64,000 nucleotides of DNA from Microbacterium sp. MYb62 (lineage in GTDB: Bacteria; Actinomycetota; Actinomycetes; Actinomycetales; Microbacteriaceae), in assembly GCF_002979475.1 (NCBI RefSeq), contig NZ_PCOY01000004.1:168686-232685 (forward strand), given 5' to 3'. A program made the translations under genes and the position numbers. How positions within the stretch are numbered: position 1 is the stretch's first letter; each line of letters starts with the position of its first letter. Under the pieces are notes generated by a model, which was not told the DNA's origin, ran no database searches, and saw only the letters and a list, made by a program, of their open reading frames with translations. This document shows positions 8,486 to 16,223 of the stretch, in pieces.

Positions 8486-8526
8486 GGAGCGCGAGGGCGA
8501 TCTGCGCTAGCAAGGGCAGGCTGACC

Positions 8527-9000
8527 TCAGCCGCGCAGCTCCCGGGTCACGAGGGCCGTGCGCAGCGCGGCGTCCGCCGCTTCCGCGCCCTTGTCCTCCT
8601 TCGAGCCCTCGAGCCCCGCACGGTCGAGGCCCTGCTGCTCATCGTCGAGCGTCAGCACACCGAATCCGACCGGCTTGCCGGCGTCGAGGGCGACGCGCGT
8701 CAGTCCGTCGGTGGTCGCCGCAGACACGTACTCGAAGTGGGGAGTCCCGCCGCGGATGATCACGCCGAGCGCCACGACCGCATCCGCCCCTCCGGCGAAG
8801 GCCGCCTGCGCGGCGAGAGCGAGCTCGAAGGACCCGGGCACGCGCACCAGTCGGTGCGTGGCCTGCGCCGCGTCGAGCACGCGCTGGGCGCCGGCGATCA
8901 GGCCGTTCGAGATCGTCTCGTGCCACGTTCCGGCGATGATGACGACGTTCAGTCCGCGTCCGTCGATGTTCCCGGTCTCGGGTGCTCCTGCGCCGCTCAT
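8527..9000 (-). CDS. ribH: 6,7-dimethyl-8-ribityllumazine synthase
   Basis: A 157-residue lumazine synthase that condenses 5-amino-6-ribitylaminouracil with 3,4-dihydroxybutanone 4-phosphate, the next-to-last step of riboflavin synthesis. Visible family blocks are VVIIAGTWHETISNGLI, the PGSFELALAAQA turn, GVIIRGGTPHFEYVS with the active-site histidine, and GFGVLTLDDEQQGLDRAG with the phosphate-binding region. The start ATG overlaps the ribBA stop as ATGA. It is the last gene of the rib operon. Like other members it should assemble into pentamers or icosahedral shells. Confidence 0.95.
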   Translation of the reverse strand: MSGAGAPETGNIDGRGLNVVIIAGTWHETISNGLIAGAQRVLDAAQATHRLVRVPGSFELALAAQAAFAGGADAVVALGVIIRGGTPHFEYVSAATTDGLTRVALDAGKPVGFGVLTLDDEQQGLDRAGLEGSKEDKGAEAADAALRTALVTRELRG

Positions 9001-10265
9001 CCGTGTTCCTTTCCGTGGGCGAGCGCCTCTGCGAGTTCCGCTTCGCCGATGATGTGACCCATCCGGTCACGCTTGGTCTCCAGGTACTGGTGGTTGTTGG
9101 GGCCGACACCGACGATCAGCGGCACCTGCTCGACGACGTCGAGTCCGAGCTCGCGCAGCTGCGCGACCTTGTCGGTGTTGTTCGTCAGCAGCCGCACCTT
9201 CGAGACGCCGAGGTCTGCGAGGATCCCCGCCGCGGCGGCGTAGTCGCGGGCGTCGGCGGGGAGCCCGAGTGCGAGGTTGGCATCGACCGTGTCGAGGCCC
9301 TCCTCCTGCAGGCTGTACGCGCGCAGCTTGTTGATGAGGCCGATTCCCCGTCCCTCGTGCCCACGCATGTAGATGACGATCCCGCCCTCCTTCTCGATCG
9401 CGTCGAGGGCGGAGTCGAGCTGCGGGCCGCATTCGCACTTCAGCGAGCCGAACGCCTCGCCGGTGAGGCATTCGGAGTGCACGCGCACGAGTGCGGTCTC
9501 GCCGAGCTCTCCCGAGACGACCGCGATGTGGTCGGTGCCGGTGACGCGGTCCTTGTACGCGAGGAATCGGAAGGTGCCGTGCGTGGTCGGCACCGTGGCG
9601 TCGGCGCGCAGACTCACGCGGCGCCCGCGATGCGCGCTCGGCGTCGCCCCCTCGGGGTCGATCTCGTTGAGGTGGGCGATGAGCTGCTCGATCGTGATGA
9701 CCGGCACTCCATCGCGAGCGCCCAGCTCGATCAGACCGGGGAGACGCATCATGCTGCCGTCCTCCGCGACGACCTCGGCGATCGCGCCGACCGGCTGGAG
9801 GCCCGCGAGCTTCATCAGCTCGACGGCTGCTTCGGTGTGCCCGCTGCGCTCACGCACGCCGCCGTCGACCGCCCGCAGTGGCAGGACGTGGCCGGGGCGG
9901 ATGATGCTGGTCGACGTCGAATCCGGGTTCGACAGCACGTTCAGGGTGTGTGCGCGATCGTGGGCACTGATGCCGGTGGTGACGCCGTGGGCGGCATCGA
10001 CGCTCACGGTGTAGGCGGTCGAACGGGCATCTTCGCTGGCGGCCACCATCGGCGGCAGGTTCAGGTGATCGGCGAGGTCCGACGGCATCGGGGCGCAGAT
10101 GAAGCCGGACGACCAGCGCACGGTCCACGCCACCCACTCGGGCGTCGCGAGCTCCGCCGACAGCACGACATCGCCTTCGTTCTCGCGGTTCTCATCGTCG
10201 GCGACGAGGACGGGACGCCCGGCGCGCAGCGCCTCCAGGGCTTCGGGGATCGTGGAAAGGCTCAT
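8997..10265 (-). CDS. ribBA: Bifunctional DHBP synthase / GTP cyclohydrolase II
   Basis: A 422-residue fusion that supplies both riboflavin precursors. The N-terminal half (about 1-205) is 3,4-dihydroxy-2-butanone-4-phosphate synthase, with the acidic VADDENRENEGD motif and GVTTGISAHDRAHT. The C-terminal half is GTP cyclohydrolase II, with the zinc cysteines in SECLTGEAFGSLKCECG and the RGHEGRGIGL block. GGAGG lies before the ATG at 10265, and that ATG overlaps the ribE stop (ATGA). Both halves keep their key residues, so both activities are expected. Confidence 0.95.
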   Translation of the reverse strand: MSLSTIPEALEALRAGRPVLVADDENRENEGDVVLSAELATPEWVAWTVRWSSGFICAPMPSDLADHLNLPPMVAASEDARSTAYTVSVDAAHGVTTGISAHDRAHTLNVLSNPDSTSTSIIRPGHVLPLRAVDGGVRERSGHTEAAVELMKLAGLQPVGAIAEVVAEDGSMMRLPGLIELGARDGVPVITIEQLIAHLNEIDPEGATPSAHRGRRVSLRADATVPTTHGTFRFLAYKDRVTGTDHIAVVSGELGETALVRVHSECLTGEAFGSLKCECGPQLDSALDAIEKEGGIVIYMRGHEGRGIGLINKLRAYSLQEEGLDTVDANLALGLPADARDYAAAAGILADLGVSKVRLLTNNTDKVAQLRELGLDVVEQVPLIVGVGPNNHQYLETKRDRMGHIIGEAELAEALAHGKEHG

Positions 10266-10891
10266 CGCGAGCCTCCTTCCGGTGCGGCGCGGAACGCGAG
10301 CAGACGCTCGACGTGGCGAGCGAGGATGTCGGTCTCCAGGTTCACGCGGTCTCCGACGGCGCGGCCGCCGAGGGTGGTCGCGGCGAGGGTCTCCGGGATC
10401 AGCGACACCTCGAACCAGGGGGACGGGTCTGTGGGGGCGCTGACGGCGCTCACGGTCAGCGAGGTGCCGTCGACCGAGATCGACCCCTTGTCGACGACGA
10501 GCGGGGCGAGATCGGCGGGCAGGCTGATGCGCAGAACGCTCCACTGGGCGCCGGGGCGGACCTCGACGACCGTGCCGATGCCGTCCACGTGGCCCTGCAC
10601 GATGTGCCCTCCGAGCCGGGCGCCGACCGGCATCGCCTTCTCGATGTTCACGCGCGTTCCGATGGTCGCCGATCCGATCGCCGCGACGTCGAGCGTCTGC
10701 TTCATCACGTCGGTGTCGAAGCTGTCGGCGGTCGATCCCACCACGGTCAGGCACACGCCCGAGACGGCGATGGACTCGCCGTGCACGGCATCCTCCGCGG
10801 CGCGCGGGGCGCGCACGGTCAGACGCCAGCCGTCGCCCGCGGGGGCGATCGCGACGATCTCGCCGATCTCCTCGATGATTCCGGTGAACAT
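10262..10891 (-). CDS. ribE: Riboflavin synthase, alpha chain
   Basis: A 209-residue enzyme that dismutates two lumazine molecules into riboflavin. It shows the two-fold internal repeat of the family: the first barrel starts MFTGIIEEIGEI and holds GESIAVSGVCLTV, and the second starts near GGHIVQGHVDGIG and holds GSISVDGTSLTV. The ATG overlaps the ribD stop by one base (TGATG), and the stop overlaps the ribBA start, so translation of the three should be coupled. The symbol ribC is used for the same gene in some genomes. Confidence 0.95.
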   Translation of the reverse strand: MFTGIIEEIGEIVAIAPAGDGWRLTVRAPRAAEDAVHGESIAVSGVCLTVVGSTADSFDTDVMKQTLDVAAIGSATIGTRVNIEKAMPVGARLGGHIVQGHVDGIGTVVEVRPGAQWSVLRISLPADLAPLVVDKGSISVDGTSLTVSAVSAPTDPSPWFEVSLIPETLAATTLGGRAVGDRVNLETDILARHVERLLAFRAAPEGGSR

Positions 10892-11934
10892 CAGGCTGCT
10901 CCTTCGTTCTGAGGGTCGTTCTCTTCCGCGGGGTGCGCGATCGCGAGCAGGTCGGACCCCAGAGGGACCCACTCGTCGATGGTCAGACGGCGCACCTGGT
11001 CGATGGAGGCGACGCCGATGTCGGTGAGGGCGAGCCGCGGGCCGCCGAGCAGCACCGGGGCGATGTAGGCGAGTATCCGGTCGGCGAGGCCGGCAGCGAT
11101 GAAGGCGCTGGCGAGCGTCGGTCCGCCCTCCACGAAGAGGCTCTGGACACCGCGGGCGTGCAGTTCTGCCGCGACGACGTGCAGGTCGTGCGTGTCGTAG
11201 AAGAGCGGGGTGTGCGGATGCCGGTGCACCGCGGCATCCGCCGGAGTCGGCCGCGACCCGATCACCACGGGGATCGGCTGGTGCGGCAGCAATGCGTCGC
11301 CGTCACGGGCGGTGAGCGCGGGGTCGTCGGCGAGCACGGTGCCGGTCCCGACGGCGATCGCGTCGGCCTCTGCGCGGCGGCGGTGCACGTCGGCGCGGGC
11401 GTCCGATCCGGTGATCCACTGGCTCGACCCGTCTGCGGCGGCGGCACGACCGTCGAGGCTCTGCGCCCACTTCACCGTGATGTGCGGGCGGCCGAGCCGC
11501 TGGGCCGTGAGCCATCCGTCGATCAGGGCGTGTGCGGCGTCCGCCTGCTCGCCCGCTTCGACCTCGACGCCTGCGGCACGCAGTCGTTCCGCTCCGCCGC
11601 CGGAGACGACGCCGGGATCGTCGAGCGCGTAGACGACGCGGGCGATACCCGCCTCGATGAGTGCGAGCGCGCAGGGGCCGGTGCGCCCGGTGTGGTTGCA
11701 GGGCTCCAGGGTCACGACGGCGGTGGCGCCGCGGGCTTCGCCGGGGACGAGCTTCGAGAGCGCGTCGACTTCGGCGTGCGGGGTGCCTGCACCGTGGTGC
11801 CAGCCCTCGGCCATCACCTCGCCGTCGGTGGAGAGGATGACGGCACCGACCTGGGGGTTCGCCCCGCGGGGTCCGCGGGCGGCGAGGTGGAGCGCGCGGT
11901 CCATCGCGCTGCGCTCTGCCGCGTTCACTGCCAT
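10891..11934 (-). CDS. ribD: Riboflavin deaminase/reductase
   Basis: A 347-residue two-domain enzyme that deaminates and then reduces the product of GTP cyclohydrolase II. The N-terminal deaminase has the zinc motif His53-Ala-Glu55 and Cys79 and Cys88 in LEPCNHTGRTGPC. The C-terminal reductase shows the substrate block HITVKWAQSLDGR and the NADPH-binding VEGGPTLASAF. The gene opens the rib operon, 65 bases after the riboswitch, so FMN should control it directly. Confidence 0.95.
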   Translation of the reverse strand: MAVNAAERSAMDRALHLAARGPRGANPQVGAVILSTDGEVMAEGWHHGAGTPHAEVDALSKLVPGEARGATAVVTLEPCNHTGRTGPCALALIEAGIARVVYALDDPGVVSGGGAERLRAAGVEVEAGEQADAAHALIDGWLTAQRLGRPHITVKWAQSLDGRAAAADGSSQWITGSDARADVHRRRAEADAIAVGTGTVLADDPALTARDGDALLPHQPIPVVIGSRPTPADAAVHRHPHTPLFYDTHDLHVVAAELHARGVQSLFVEGGPTLASAFIAAGLADRILAYIAPVLLGGPRLALTDIGVASIDQVRRLTIDEWVPLGSDLLAIAHPAEENDPQNEGAA

Positions 11935-11999
11935 CCGTCGTCCTCCTCTGAGGCTCCGGGGTGGGACAGGGGTGGCGGAACGGACGCACGGATGCGCCG

Positions 12000-12140
12000 C
12001 GTGCTGCCTCCCTTCCGGACTAGCGAGGTCTCCCTCGCATCACCGTCGGTCCCGGAATTCCACCGGATCGGCATCCCGATCTCTCGAGACGCTCGCGGAC
12101 TGTCACCGCCGGTTCGGATTCTCACCGACCCCGGAGCACG
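12000..12140 (-). promoter_or_regulatory. FMN riboswitch (RFN element)
   Basis: Read on the minus strand, the conserved RFN blocks appear in order: GGGGTCGGTGAGAATCC, ACCGGCGGTGACAGTCCGCG, the GATCCGGTGGAATTCCGG arm, ACCGACGGTGAT, and AGTCCGGAAGGGAGGCAGC. The closing P1 stem pairs CGTGC (12136-12140) with GCACG (12000-12004). A possible -10, TACACT, lies upstream at 12152-12157. It precedes ribD, so FMN binding should lower expression of the whole rib operon. I do not see a clear terminator before ribD, so control may be at translation. Confidence 0.95.
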
Positions 12141-12222
12141 TTGTTGCTCTGAGTGTACTCAACGCGTCTGAGCACATTTCATTCCAAGACATGGATCGGC
12201 GCCTACGGGGACACCGCCGCCC

Positions 12223-13086
12223 TCACTTCAGCAACCGCGAGAGGCGCCGGTCGGCGAGCACCTTGCCACCGGTCTGACAGGTGGGGCAGTACTCGAGTGA
12301 ACGGTCGGCGAAGAACACGCTGCGCACGGTGTCGCCGCAGACGGGGCAGGCCTCGCCGCGGCGTGCGTGCACCTGCATCCCCCGGCGCTTGGCGTCTTTG
12401 AGGTCGGCCGGAGGCTTGCCTGCGGCCTCGGCGACCGCCTCCGTCAGCGTCTCGCGCATCGCCCCGAACAGGCGATCGATCTCGGCGTCGTCGAGCTTTC
12501 CGGCGATCGCGTACGGCGACATGCGTGCGGCATGCAGGATCTCGTCGGAGTACGCGTTGCCGATGCCCGCGATCACGGCCTGGTCGCGCAGCAGTCCCTT
12601 GATCTGCATCCGCCGATCGTCGAGCAGTGCGGCGAACGCCTCGCGCGTGAACGAGGGGTCGAGCGGATCGGGGCCGAGCCGGGCGATGCCGGGGACCTCC
12701 TGCGGATCGCGCACCACGTAGACCGCGAGGGACTTCTTGGTCCCCGCCTCGGTGAGGTCGAAACCGCTGCCGTCATCGAGCGCGATGCGCAGGGCGATGG
12801 GCGACTTGCCCGGCTTGATGAGCGTCGTCGGGAGTGCCTCGTACCAGCGCAGCCACCCGGCCTTGGCGAGGTGGAACACCAGGTGCAGATCATCGCCGCA
12901 AGAGAGCACGACGAACTTCCCGAGACGAGCGGACCCGGTGATCGCGGCGCCCTGCAGCGCGGTGATCGGGGGATCGTAGGTCTTCAACGCCGCGATGGCC
13001 GCGACCGTCGCGCGCGTGATCGTGCGCCCGACGGCGCGCTCGGCGAGGAAGGTGGTCAGGCCTTGGACTTCCGGCATCTCCGGCAT
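12223..13086 (-). CDS. Fpg/Nei-family DNA glycosylase
   Basis: A 287-residue base-excision enzyme. After the initiator Met comes the catalytic Pro2-Glu3 (MPEMPEVQG), with a lysine near residue 57 (LGKFVVL) in the position of the beta-strand catalytic Lys. The helix-two-turn-helix region (KGLLRDQAVIAGIGNAYSDEIL) is clear. The C-terminal zinc finger is intact, with CPVCGD and CPTCQ pairs. It removes oxidised bases and nicks the abasic site. Length and finger fit Fpg or actinobacterial Nei; substrate choice between 8-oxoguanine and pyrimidines cannot be read. CAGGAT six bases before the ATG is a weak box of the leaderless type. Confidence 0.88.
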   Translation of the reverse strand: MPEMPEVQGLTTFLAERAVGRTITRATVAAIAALKTYDPPITALQGAAITGSARLGKFVVLSCGDDLHLVFHLAKAGWLRWYEALPTTLIKPGKSPIALRIALDDGSGFDLTEAGTKKSLAVYVVRDPQEVPGIARLGPDPLDPSFTREAFAALLDDRRMQIKGLLRDQAVIAGIGNAYSDEILHAARMSPYAIAGKLDDAEIDRLFGAMRETLTEAVAEAAGKPPADLKDAKRRGMQVHARRGEACPVCGDTVRSVFFADRSLEYCPTCQTGGKVLADRRLSRLLK

Positions 13087-13137
13087 GCGTTCATCCTGTC
13101 ATCGGCCGCCGACACTGTCACCCGTCTGCGGTCCCGC

Positions 13138-15480
13138 TCAGGGCGTCCGGTACGCATCCTGATACTGCGCGGGAATCCATCCGTCGGAATCGAGGGTGCG
13201 CGCGGCGTGGTCCGTGAACTGCGATTCGTTGATCAGGAGGTACTCGCGGGGATCGCCGCCGTCGTTCCACGTCGAATCCACGGCCTTCCACTCGCCGTCC
13301 ACCTTGACATGGTTCCAGGCGTGGGCGGCGTTCGAGTCCAGCACCGTGCCGCTGACGTAGACCGATTCGAGCCCGGCTTTGCGGATCAGGAGATTGAACG
13401 TGTCGGCATATCCGCCGCAGATTACCATCCGATCGATGAGACCCCCGCGGGCATCGGAGACGCGCATGTCCTCACCGGGGCGGGAGAAGCCCAGCCCCGC
13501 ATCGAGCTTCTCCAGTGCGGCGTAGTCGTACTCCATGTGGTCGACGATCCACTGGTTCACTGCCGTGACCTTCTCGGCATCGCTCATCCCGTCCGTGACG
13601 GCCTCCGCCACGGCGGCATCGGCGATGTCCTCGACCTGGTCGCGCACGTCGTCAGTGGTTCGCTCGTTGTAGGCGACGTAGAGTCGGTCTCGATCGGCGC
13701 GGAAGGTGTCGACCGACATCTTCACCAGGGGGTTCTGGCTGATCGCCTCGATCGCGGCGTCGTTCACATCGGGGTATGCGGCGCTCTCGGTGAACCGGGA
13801 GATGTCGATCGACTCGGTTCCACCGAGCATGTGTCCCGCGATGAACGTGGTGAAGTCGTTGCTGCCGTAGACCTCATGCTCGGAATCGGGAACCTCGGAG
13901 ACGGGTTCCATCTTGCGGTAGGCGGCCATCGACATCGACGCGTCCGCGGTGATGACGCGATCGCCCAGCTTGGGGGCCTCCTGCGCGGCGCGGGTGTTGT
14001 ACGCCTCCGCATTCGCCACCGACGCGTTCAGCCAGTCCGCCTCCGACATGCCTGCGGGCATCACCGCGGTGATGCGGCCCGTCAGCGTGGTTCCCAGGAG
14101 GCTGAAGGGGAATCGCGCGTACGTGGCGCCGCTTCCGTCCAGGTACCAATACGGCTCGTACTTCACCTCGATCGTCGAGGTGTCGATGCGGATCGGCATC
14201 TTCTGCGTGTTGCCGTTGAGCGTGGTCACCGGGTACCAGATCGGAAGACCGGTGAGATCGCCGGCGTCCACGGGGAAGAGGTCGCGACTCTGCCAGAACG
14301 CCTTCTGGAGCGGGAAGTGACCGATCTGCGAGTCGGCGGGTTCGATCACCATCGGAGTGTGCACACTCTTGTCCGGCGCGATGGCGACTATCGAGAGATT
14401 CGCGAGTCGAGCGGAGGCGTTGTCGAACGATCGGCCGGAGTAGTTGGCGTCGTCGGCGGAGTCCAGCCCGAACAGCTGCAGCTCCCGGTTCACCAGGTAT
14501 CCGCCCTCCGTCTCCTCGGAGGGGGTCGACTGCCACGAGGTCTCCGTGGTCTCGGCGATGGCCTCGAAACTGGCGGACGCGGCGTTGATGTCGTCGTCGG
14601 AACCGAAGGAGTCGGTCACCGTCTTCATGATGTAGTACGTGCTGCCTTTGGGCATGCCCTCCGGCTTCTCCCAGGACAGTTCGACCACGCCGGGGGTCTC
14701 GTCCGACATCGACGTGTTCAGCTCGATGGGTTCCAGGCCGTCCTCCTGCGAGGAGGAGATGGTGTGCACGATCGGGGAGTCCAGCTTCTCGCCTGACCGG
14801 TCGTACCGCTGGACCACGTAGTACTGGTCCATCTCGGTCCAGTACGTGAACCCGTCGGCACCGTCGGAGACCTCGACCTCGCCTGCGCCCAGGTACGTGT
14901 TCTCGATCACGCGTGCGGATTCGGACGACCACGGGTAGGCCTTCGCGTCGCGCGACTGGATCACCGCCTCCCGGTCGTCTTCCCACCAGAGCACGAGCGA
15001 CGTGGCGGGCGACACCTGGAACGCCTTGTCGACGTACACGTCGATGACGCCGTGCGTCCCGGACCACTCGTTGCCCAGCTCCTTGCTGATGGCCTCGGGG
15101 TCGACATCGAACGGGATGATGAAGTCCTCGTCGACGTCGAGGTACTCGATCGGCGCCCAGGAGTACCCGTTCGCCTCGACGTACCCGCTCTGCGCCCCGC
15201 CGTTGAGGGCGTTGACGACCACGATTCCGCCGACGACGAGGGCGGCGGCCGCGACGCCGCCGACGACGGAGAACAGAACCTTCCGGCTCTTCCGCGGGGC
15301 GACGGCATCCGGGGCCTCGGCGGTGGGGGTGAGCACGGGGTGCTCACCCTGCGGCACCACGGTCTCGGTGGTCTGGGCTGCCGGCCGGTTGGTGTGCTCC
15401 GTCCACTGGCTGCCGTCCCACCACCGATGGAATCGCGGTTCCTGCGGGTCCGGATACCAGCCTGGTGCGGCAGTGTTCAT
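13138..15480 (-). CDS. Membrane-anchored transglutaminase-like protein with DUF2510 domain
   Basis: A 780-residue protein with three parts. Residues 1-35 form a DUF2510 domain (APGWYPDPQEPRFHRWWDGSQW). A single membrane helix follows near 68-90 (VLFSVVGGVAAAALVVGGIVVV). The rest is a large outer region ending in a transglutaminase-like fold. The triad can be seen near the C-terminus: Cys in VICGGYADTFN (about 689), His in AHAWNHVKVDG (about 718) and Asp in AVDSTWNDGG (about 735). The middle has Fn3-like stretches (PGVVELSWEKPEG). It may cross-link or hydrolyse cell-wall proteins or peptides; this is inference from the fold. It lies 51 bases upstream of fpg on the same strand. Confidence 0.82.
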   Translation of the reverse strand: MNTAAPGWYPDPQEPRFHRWWDGSQWTEHTNRPAAQTTETVVPQGEHPVLTPTAEAPDAVAPRKSRKVLFSVVGGVAAAALVVGGIVVVNALNGGAQSGYVEANGYSWAPIEYLDVDEDFIIPFDVDPEAISKELGNEWSGTHGVIDVYVDKAFQVSPATSLVLWWEDDREAVIQSRDAKAYPWSSESARVIENTYLGAGEVEVSDGADGFTYWTEMDQYYVVQRYDRSGEKLDSPIVHTISSSQEDGLEPIELNTSMSDETPGVVELSWEKPEGMPKGSTYYIMKTVTDSFGSDDDINAASASFEAIAETTETSWQSTPSEETEGGYLVNRELQLFGLDSADDANYSGRSFDNASARLANLSIVAIAPDKSVHTPMVIEPADSQIGHFPLQKAFWQSRDLFPVDAGDLTGLPIWYPVTTLNGNTQKMPIRIDTSTIEVKYEPYWYLDGSGATYARFPFSLLGTTLTGRITAVMPAGMSEADWLNASVANAEAYNTRAAQEAPKLGDRVITADASMSMAAYRKMEPVSEVPDSEHEVYGSNDFTTFIAGHMLGGTESIDISRFTESAAYPDVNDAAIEAISQNPLVKMSVDTFRADRDRLYVAYNERTTDDVRDQVEDIADAAVAEAVTDGMSDAEKVTAVNQWIVDHMEYDYAALEKLDAGLGFSRPGEDMRVSDARGGLIDRMVICGGYADTFNLLIRKAGLESVYVSGTVLDSNAAHAWNHVKVDGEWKAVDSTWNDGGDPREYLLINESQFTDHAARTLDSDGWIPAQYQDAYRTP

Positions 15481-15563
15481 GACTCATCCCCCCGGATGCC
15501 TAGGTGCTCGACGTCTTCAGCAGAGTACTGGATGCTCGGCACGGCGCCGGACATCGGCGTGCG

Positions 15564-16145
15564 TCACTCCGGATCGGCAGGAGAGAGCACGGGCCAGTCC
15601 ACGGGCGTGCGGTCATCCGTCGGCAGCAGCCCGGCGATCCAGCCGTCATCACGGCCGCGCTGGCTGGTGAGAGCGTGGCGCTGCAGGCCCTCGTAGCGGA
15701 ACCCGAGAGTGCGAGCGGCGCGGGCGGAGGGGACGTTCCCTGCCACAGCCTGCCAGCGGATGCGGACCAGCCCGAGTTCGGCGAAGCCCCAGTCGATCAC
15801 GGCGCGACCCGCCTCCGTGAGATACCCCTTGCCCCGTGCACCGGCCGTCACCCAATAGCCGAGCTCGGCGGAGGCGCCCGTGAAGTGGGTCGCGATGTTG
15901 TGCAGACCGATCATGCCCACGAGTTCCTCGCCGGCGTACATGCCCCAGACGACCTCTGAGCCATCGGCCCACCACCCGGCCACGTGACGAACGAACTCTT
16001 CGGCGTCCTCACGGGTGTACGGGTTCGGCACCGTGGTCCAGCGCGGGATCTCCGGGTCACGGCATGCGTCTGCGATCGCATCGATGTCCGCCTCCGTCGG
16101 GGCGCGCAGGATGAGGCGTTCGGTGGTGAGGGCGACGGATTCCAT
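15564..16145 (-). CDS. GNAT acetyltransferase, RimJ/RimL type
   Basis: A 193-residue N-acetyltransferase. It has the N-terminal strand pattern of the RimJ/RimL group (LTTERLILRAPTEADIDAIADACRDPEIPRW), a central ELGYWVTAGARGKGYLTEAGRAVIDWGF segment that forms the acetyl-CoA pyrophosphate loop (RGKGY), and RIRWQAVAGNVPSARAARTLGFRYEG. These proteins acetylate ribosomal protein N-termini or small amines; the target is unknown here. A TAGGCT box sits six bases before the ATG. It is divergent from mfd, 78 bases apart. Confidence 0.85.
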   Translation of the reverse strand: MESVALTTERLILRAPTEADIDAIADACRDPEIPRWTTVPNPYTREDAEEFVRHVAGWWADGSEVVWGMYAGEELVGMIGLHNIATHFTGASAELGYWVTAGARGKGYLTEAGRAVIDWGFAELGLVRIRWQAVAGNVPSARAARTLGFRYEGLQRHALTSQRGRDDGWIAGLLPTDDRTPVDWPVLSPADPE

Positions 16146-16151
16146 CCCGAC

Positions 16152-16157
16152 AGCCTA
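16152..16157 (-). promoter_or_regulatory. -10 box for the acetyltransferase gene
   Basis: TAGGCT, six bases before the ATG at 16145; leaderless spacing. Confidence 0.55.
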
Positions 16158-16211
16158 TTTCGGTGAGCACCGTCCGTACCGGGGAGCGGCCGGAGTGTCC
16201 GTGGGCGCGAC

Positions 16212-16217
16212 TAGTCT
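16212..16217 (+). promoter_or_regulatory. -10 box for mfd
   Basis: TAGTCT, six bases before the GTG at 16224; no ribosome site lies between, which supports this start and a leaderless mRNA. Confidence 0.6.
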
Positions 16218-16223
16218 TGTCCG

